Shown: piece after piece, positions 58,244 to 64,000 of the stretch
Numbering within the stretch: position 1 is the first letter of the stretch
Layout: every line of letters starts with the position of its first letter
Source of the DNA: Sanderia malayensis
Taxonomy: Eukaryota > Cnidaria > Scyphozoa > Semaeostomeae > Pelagiidae
Length of the DNA: 64,000 nt
Reading direction: 5' to 3'
Assembly (NCBI GenBank): GCA_013076295.1
Contig: RQOL01000861.1
Span: forward strand, 1 to 64,000
Notes under the pieces: generated by a model
What the model was told of the DNA's origin: nothing
What the model saw: only the letters and a program-made list of their open reading frames with translations
The model's database searches: none
Program-made: the position numbers and the translations under genes

Positions 58244-59947
58244 AGGTCTTCACAAACTTTTGAGCATAAATTGCGTTGCTCACAGAGGGTGTCAGTCTAC
58301 CAAAATGCACATACACAAATAACGGGGCTCAGATTGTGGTTCTAGCGGATCGGCATTGCACTACAGTGTGATGTTCCCTGTTGCGATATCAGCACAACAC
58401 TCAGAAAGCAAAGCCATAAAAAGCTTTGAACATTGCTGGTTTGCCACGCCACCCCAGTCAATAGGATCCGCCAAGAACGATCCGGACACTTTCACAACAC
58501 TCCAGTGTCCGGGGGTGTTCGCCAACAGCAACAACACGATCTGGGTCCTCGGTAGCACCCGTATCAGAAGAGATATGCTTTGCCATGCTCTACGATATTG
58601 CCTATGGGAGTATGGCTCCCTTTTCTCTGTGAAAACTGCAATCTCTACATTAACCATAACTGTTTTAACAATAATTAGCATTGGATTATCCTCCTCTCAA
58701 CCAATTAACTCATTTACTTATTCATTATAACAATATAGATGACCCAATATTATTTAGTATTCCAAATTTGAATTGCAGTTTTCATGAACAAGGAAACCTC
58801 GAACAAAGGTCACCCCTTGAAGTTGGTGTTCGACCTTTAAACTAATGTAACCGGCAATCTTCTTTTTTTACTACTACCAAACTTAATGGTGAAAACGCAT
58901 TAATATGTGTCACGCGAGTATGATTTCCTATTGAACAATGCTGTCGGCATCGCTGAACACTCCACATAATGAAGAAATCAATAATATTTACAGACGGGAC
59001 AAATTATCTCTCATTCATGTTCACTATTCCATTTATAAAACATGAACATTAAATGAACATCAGTATGTGTACATATTTATTCATGCATGTTAAAGCTCAT
59101 GTTTACCTTTATGAATTGTATGCCAAAAGTTTTTTATAGTTGTGTGTAGCACATAGTTTAAGCTATCATGAATGATACTTACTTTTTACCGTTTATGTAC
59201 TAATACATTATATGCAAAGACAAAACAGAATTAATCTACTCTCTTCTAATTTACTAAGCTTCGTCAATGTGCGTTCTTAATGAGATGCATTTCTGCTCTT
59301 CTTCTCGCCAATAATAGCCCTTTATCCGCCATTGAAACGAGGTCGTTGAAAAACTTTGGCCTCTTTCCATCAATGCTCAGCGATAACTTTTGAAATATGA
59401 ATTTGAAAGAGCTTGGCTTTGCATCACAAAAAGATCATCAAACAGGACAACTTATTTGGGAAACTATTTCCAAATTTACAGGGGACATTTTCAATGCATG
59501 TTACAGGTAATACACTTATACTTGATTTTTAACTTATTCCCAATTCAATTTCATCAAATTGTTAAGGCCAAAACTTTACAAAACTTTACTGATTGCAACA
59601 AAATCGAAAATTTTTGATTAGTTATTTAATACCTTTATAGTTTATTTGCTTCCAAAATAGATGTTTGATGCCCTGACTACATGTGCCTGCCAGTCTTAGC
59701 TTGGATTTAAACTATTTCTTGAAGTATTTACCAATTTATTGATCCCTTTTGTCCATTGCCTCCATGTATGTGTCACAAGAAAGATATATTGACATCTCAT
59801 CAAAACTATTGTTATTTTCAATACTGATGATGGATGAAGCATTCGTAGACCAGTGGGAAAATGATTTTCACTCAGTTTGCATTTCAAGCATCTTTTTTCA
59901 TCTAATCCACAAGGGCTATTGATGAATATGGCTGCACAACTATCATG
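58244..59947 (+). other. 3' region of Helitron copy 3
   Basis: Nearly identical to 46145-47855, including the extra ~750 bp before the next terminus. The PDTFTTLQCPGVF frame is frameshifted by a 1-bp loss near 58616. Confidence 0.45.
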
Positions 59948-60700
59948 TCTAATATATATATTCTACGGGTCACGTGATGACGCATTTTCCTTGCCAAAAA
60001 CAATAGATTCGACCCGAAACAATAGGTCGAACGCCCCAAAACAATGGACCGAAACGGCGAACCGTGTAATCAAAAAGGCTTTTTTGTTTGTACATTATTT
60101 GTGCTAAATTTCAAATGGAAAGTGCCAATTATTAATTAGACCAAGGTTATCTATTTTTGGTTTCGTTTTTTAAAGTTCTTTTGAATTATTCCATTAATTA
60201 TTCCACAAATTGTGCTATCACGAAAAAACTATAGTTTACGGTGGCAAAATTTCCAAATTCGCGTCGCAAACTCCATATTCGAAGAGAGTATTCGCCCTTC
60301 ACCTCACCCGGTTCGCCTTTTTCTGCAATTTGATTGGCTCTTTTCACACGACTCACGTGGGTTGTCCATCGATTTCGTTTTTCGCCTTGCAACAGGTACT
60401 TTTGGGGAAATGCGTGTTTTTGTTTTGCACACAAAGGGAAGGGCGCCTTTCAAAGTGTTTTACCACCAGAATTATCTTTGCAAAAAGCTGCTATTTGCTT
60501 CAAAGACCCTGGAGAGTTGCAGGAAACAATTGGGAACACAGGTGATAGCTTTGTTTAGTATTTTGAGTTTAAATAGTTGTAGTCTTTGTAGTAGGCGTTG
60601 CTTCGGCATGCTTGCAACGCTTAGGCCCAATGAAAACAAAGTCAAAGTTATGAATTTTCAGGCGCTATTTGCACGATTTTCCTCATTTAAACTTTCGACA

Positions 60701-61066
60701 AGTGTTTGTATTTTATAGTAGGTATAGTATTTATAGTATGCTTTTTTAGTAGGTATAGTATGCTTTTATAGTAGGCATAGCATGTTTGTATAGTAAGCAT
60801 AGTAGGAATAGTATGTTTGTATAGTAGGTATAGTAGGTATAGTATGTCTGTATAGTAGGTATAGTATGTTTGTATAGGAGGAATAGTATGTTTGCATAGT
60901 AGGTATAGTATGTTTGTATAGTAGGTATAGTAGGTATAGTATGTTTGTATAGTAGGCATAGTATATAGTATGTTTGTACAGTAGGTATAGTAGGTATAGT
61001 ATGTTTGTATGGTAGGTATAGTGGGCATAGTATGTTGGTATAATAGGTATAGTAGGTTGTAGGTAT
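60701..61066. repeat. Internal minisatellite of Helitron copy 4
   Basis: Same ~22-bp GTATAGTAGGTATAGTATGT-type units as in copies 2 and 3, with a few unit-internal deletions. Confidence 0.93.
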
Positions 61067-62085
61067 GTATGTATGTATGGGCATGAGCGTAAGCGAATGC
61101 AGCGCACGAAGTGCGCCAACCACAGGCGAGCGTAGCGAGCTAACCCATTGTACGTGGGGTTGAAAGAGGCATGAGCGTAAGCGGATGCAGCGCACGAAGT
61201 GCGCCCTATCAGTCAATGTTTCTTGATAATATACAACATATATATTAGATATAGTGTGATACAAGATAGTCTTGCATGATTATATATATTTAGTATGATA
61301 CAGTATTGCATGGTGTCATGTATAGTATTTTTGGTATGATGTAGCATTGTATTTATATTTCTATTTTTATTGTGGCATTTAATAGCAAGTTCAAGCAGTT
61401 TTTTAAGTCTTTGTAGGCAATCATATGTGCTCCAATTTGTTAATTTATTTCCATACTTTGTAGTACCCTTCCTTGATAAATACACAGAGAATGAAGGAAA
61501 TGCACAATTGATGATAGAATATTAAGAGCACACAACAAAGGTTCAAAGGACATGATTTGAATTTAAAACTTATAGTTGTAAATTATAGTGGCCACAAAAA
61601 CTGTATATCTTGCAACATAAATGTACTATTTACCTGAATATAATTTGACAGTGAAGCGTGCAACATTACATATGCTTCTCTTGAAAAGTCATCATTTTCT
61701 GTAGTTATTTCTCATAACTAAATTTCTAACTATCAGGCCACTACCAGGGTGTTTCTACCATACTAACAATATCTACGCATTCTGTGACATTTCCAGGAGG
61801 CCTCCATTTCAGTTATCTATATTTTATTCTACGAGGCCATCTTTACTCTCTTGCTATGGTATTCATATTCAAAATTATCTTCACAAAGCAACGCGCCCAA
61901 AATATTTCCCGTTCGTTAGTTATTGTCAAAAGCAGAGCCCCAGTCAACAGGTAAATTGTTTTCAACTCCTTACTGATATTTTATACCTTTAAATATTAAT
62001 AAAGACAATTACAAATAATACCCGAATTTTTTATTACATGCATAACTATTTTCATGTATTTAATCACTCCTGATTTCTTTTCCAG

Positions 62086-62840
62086 TCTTCGTTTAGTTTT
62101 GCGATTGTTTTCCGTGAACCTTCCTACTGAAGAAAAAAGATTTCGGTATGCACTTTCAGTTTAATGTTATTTGGATAATGAGATTCTCCTTTACTATTAT
62201 GATCACCAACTTATTACTTACCATTTCAATCACAATTAGAATCTTATTCTTTTTCCAGTATTTGCAGTTTAGCAGTTGCCATGCTGGTTGTTTTTTATTT
62301 TGCTAAAAACATTTTCGGTATGTACTTTCAGTTCAATGTTACTTGGATAATGAGATTCTCCTTTACTATTATGATAACCAACCATATGTATAACTTATTA
62401 CTTACCATTTCAATCACAATTAGAATCTTATTCTTTTTCCAGTATTTGCAGTTTGGCAGTTGCCATGCTGGTTGTTTTTTATTTTGTTAAAAATTTTTTC
62501 GGTATGTACTTTCAGTTCAATGTTACCTGGATAATGAGATTCTCCTTTACTATTTACTATTATGATCACCAACCACATGTATAACTTATTAGTTACCATT
62601 TCAATCACAAATAGAATCTTATTCTTTTTCCAGTATTTGCAGTTTGGCAATTGCCTTGCTGGTTGTTTTTAATTTCGTTTAAAACATTTTCGGTATGTAC
62701 TTTCAGTTCAATGTTACTTGGATAATGAGATGCTCCTTTACTATAATGACCTCCAACCATATGTATAACTACCATTTCAATCACAATTAGAATCTTATTC
62801 TTTCTCAGTATTTGCAGTTTAGCAGTTGTCCTTTGATTTT
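62086..62840 (+). repeat. Exon-like cassette array (copy 4)
   Basis: First segment 62086-62145 (60 nt), then three 59-nt-type segments with TTTTTCCAG acceptors and GTATGT donors at ~185-bp spacing, and a final acceptor without a donor, as in copy 3. Confidence 0.6.
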
Positions 62841-62966
62841 GTATCATATTATGTTATTTTGTATCAGTACCACTTCATGCAAAATTGTTCTGTTTTCACA
62901 CACCAATTACTTTCACACTTATTAAAGAAAAATAACTATAATTTGTTTGCTTTAAGGTTATCTAAT

Positions 62967-63306
62967 ATGGCTTCAAGGTACGGAAGTACGACAAAAAAGC
63001 CAGAGCCAGAAAAACAAATAGTCATCTGGCTTGATGATGAAGCGAAAGTAATTATAGCAAATATATATTAATTCATTATTTCATCAGTTTTTTTGCACAA
63101 TTCACAATAGTTCATTCATATTTCATGGTTATTGTTTTCGTGGAAAATTCTGTCATTGTTTGCTTTTGTATCCTAGGAAATAACGTACAAAGACATTTTC
63201 CATCTGAAGAGGGAATGTGCTGCCCAATTCAAAGAATTGTAATTGCAGCACCAAAAAATTCTCCCTCCATGACAAGGAAGGGAGAAGACTCCAAACAAAA
63301 GATATA
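62967..63306 (+). pseudogene. Helitron accessory basic-protein gene, exons 1-2, disrupted (copy 4)
   Basis: Exon 1 encodes MASRYGSTTKKPEPEKQ...LDDEAK with the GTAATT donor. Exon 2 begins after ATCCTAG at ~63176 and has the copy-3-type 4-nt insertion and stop. The donor GT|GTAAGT is at ~63308, and the last-exon acceptor TATTCACAG is near 63420. Confidence 0.55.
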
Positions 63307-64000
63307 GTGTAAGTGTACCTTCTGTATTTGAAGCTCAGTTGTTTTATTGATATCTTCTAAATATTGCATCACATCTTTTCACCAAAAAAAGCAACCTATA
63401 ACACAGTTGTGTATTCACAGATCACAGAAGGAGGCCTTTGTCAAGATTGGCAACAACAAAAGAAGGGTGGGAGGCCACCCAAGAATTTTCTAGAACTCTG
63501 ATGGTGGCCATGCCCACCCAAAGGGCTGTAAAAAATATGCAGGACATGTGTAAATAGTTTCTTAACTAACTTACACATGTCCTGTTTTTGACCATGCATG
63601 AAAGAGACAATCAGAAAATCAAAACCAATTAACAATACAAAAATATATATATACATATGCAAAATTTGAAAACCTTTCACATTTTTTGTTCATGCATGGT
63701 CAAAGTTTCATAACTATTTGCTCAAATTATATGTTCCAAATGTTCCAAATTATATGTTCCAGTATTTTTAATATTTCAATCATACTTTCAATAATTCAAA
63801 ATGCTTCATAAATTATAAATGTTCACATGATTTCGTTGCAAAACCTTCACTTAATAACTTACCGAATGCATGGTATTCACTTTCATGAATGTGATGTTGC
63901 AGTTGCACCAATTATAGTGGTAATGGTGGTCATTAAATCCCAGTATGATTCTTTTTTAAGCGATTTTTGCAATCTAAACTTAGAAAATGAGACTGGATTT

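Larger units (their letters stand above)
47856..59947 (+). mobile_element. Helitron copy 3 (12.1 kb, uninterrupted)
   Basis: From TC terminus 47856 to the next TC terminus at 59948. Same layout as copy 2 but without the 881-bp, 6.7 kb and 1.9 kb insertions, so it serves as the empty-site reference. Nearly identical to copy 4 where they overlap, and to copy 2 across the Rep gene (for example, the sequence around 42001-42540 and 54122-54661 shows no difference by eye). Confidence 0.92.
59948..64000 (+). mobile_element. Helitron copy 4, 5' part (runs off window)
   Basis: TC terminus at 59948, iterons 59993-60053, minisatellite 60701-61066, GC module ~61078-61206, cassette array 62086-62840, and accessory-gene exon 1 near 62967-63047, followed by exon 2 with the same 4-nt lesion as copy 3. 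The window ends before its Rep gene. It differs from copy 3 mainly by scattered 1-2 bp indels. Confidence 0.9.

Noticed and set aside
47856..64000. Copies 3 and 4 as a pure assembly duplicate
   Set aside because: They differ from each other by scattered indels and from copy 2 by insertions, so a real tandem array is plausible; still listed as something read depth should test.

Overview
This is an AT-rich eukaryotic window with short GT-AG introns, and almost all of it is transposable-element DNA. The proteins visible are Helitron Rep/PIF1-helicases, an integrase-type DDE transposase, a second transposase-like protein with a RING-like C-terminus, and an alpha-kinase. Together these suggest a marine invertebrate, most likely a cnidarian or sponge-like animal, but no host gene is present to fix the taxon. 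I see no rRNA, tRNA or CRISPR array.

Left half, minus-strand chain (1-22128). Three Helitron-like elements lie head to tail on the minus strand. The leftmost (17723 down past 1) has a Helitron 5' terminus at 17723, iteron-like repeats next to it, and the first ~35 codons of a Helitron Rep/helicase gene at 107-1. Its 5' non-coding region holds a ~14 kb satellite (about 1975-16254) built on a 14-bp unit with higher-order repeats. Two related ~2.0-2.4 kb non-autonomous elements follow (17724-20121 and 20122-22128). The 5' end of the last one sits at an A^T dinucleotide inside the helicase gene of a plus-strand Helitron.

Right half, plus-strand array (22129-64000). Four Helitron copies lie head to tail. 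Copy 1 is 22129-28009 (5' half missing), copy 2 is 28010-47855, copy 3 is 47856-59947 and copy 4 starts at 59948 and runs off the window. Each full unit has a 5' terminus, three iteron-like repeats, a ~22-bp minisatellite, GC-rich modules, a set of 58-60-nt exon-like cassettes, a small three-exon basic-protein gene, and a five-exon Rep/PIF1-helicase gene. All helicase genes seen are broken, and copies 2 and 3 share several lesions.

Nested elements. Copy 1's helicase is split by a 3.6 kb terminal-inverted-repeat (TIR) transposon (22534-26138; 6-bp target duplication GAGCTG). It carries a DDE transposase with one nonsense codon and, facing it, an intact 444-codon alpha-kinase gene. Copy 2 carries a 6.7 kb transposon (32272-39005; ~750-bp TIRs, 10-bp target duplication) with the RING-like transposase gene. 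That transposon is itself split by a 1.9 kb non-autonomous relative of the alpha-kinase element (33231-35142; 6-bp target duplication GAGTAC).

The most notable items are the alpha-kinase-bearing DNA transposon, the link between the giant satellite and a Helitron's internal minisatellite, the 121-aa accessory protein of the Helitron, and the exon-like cassette array.
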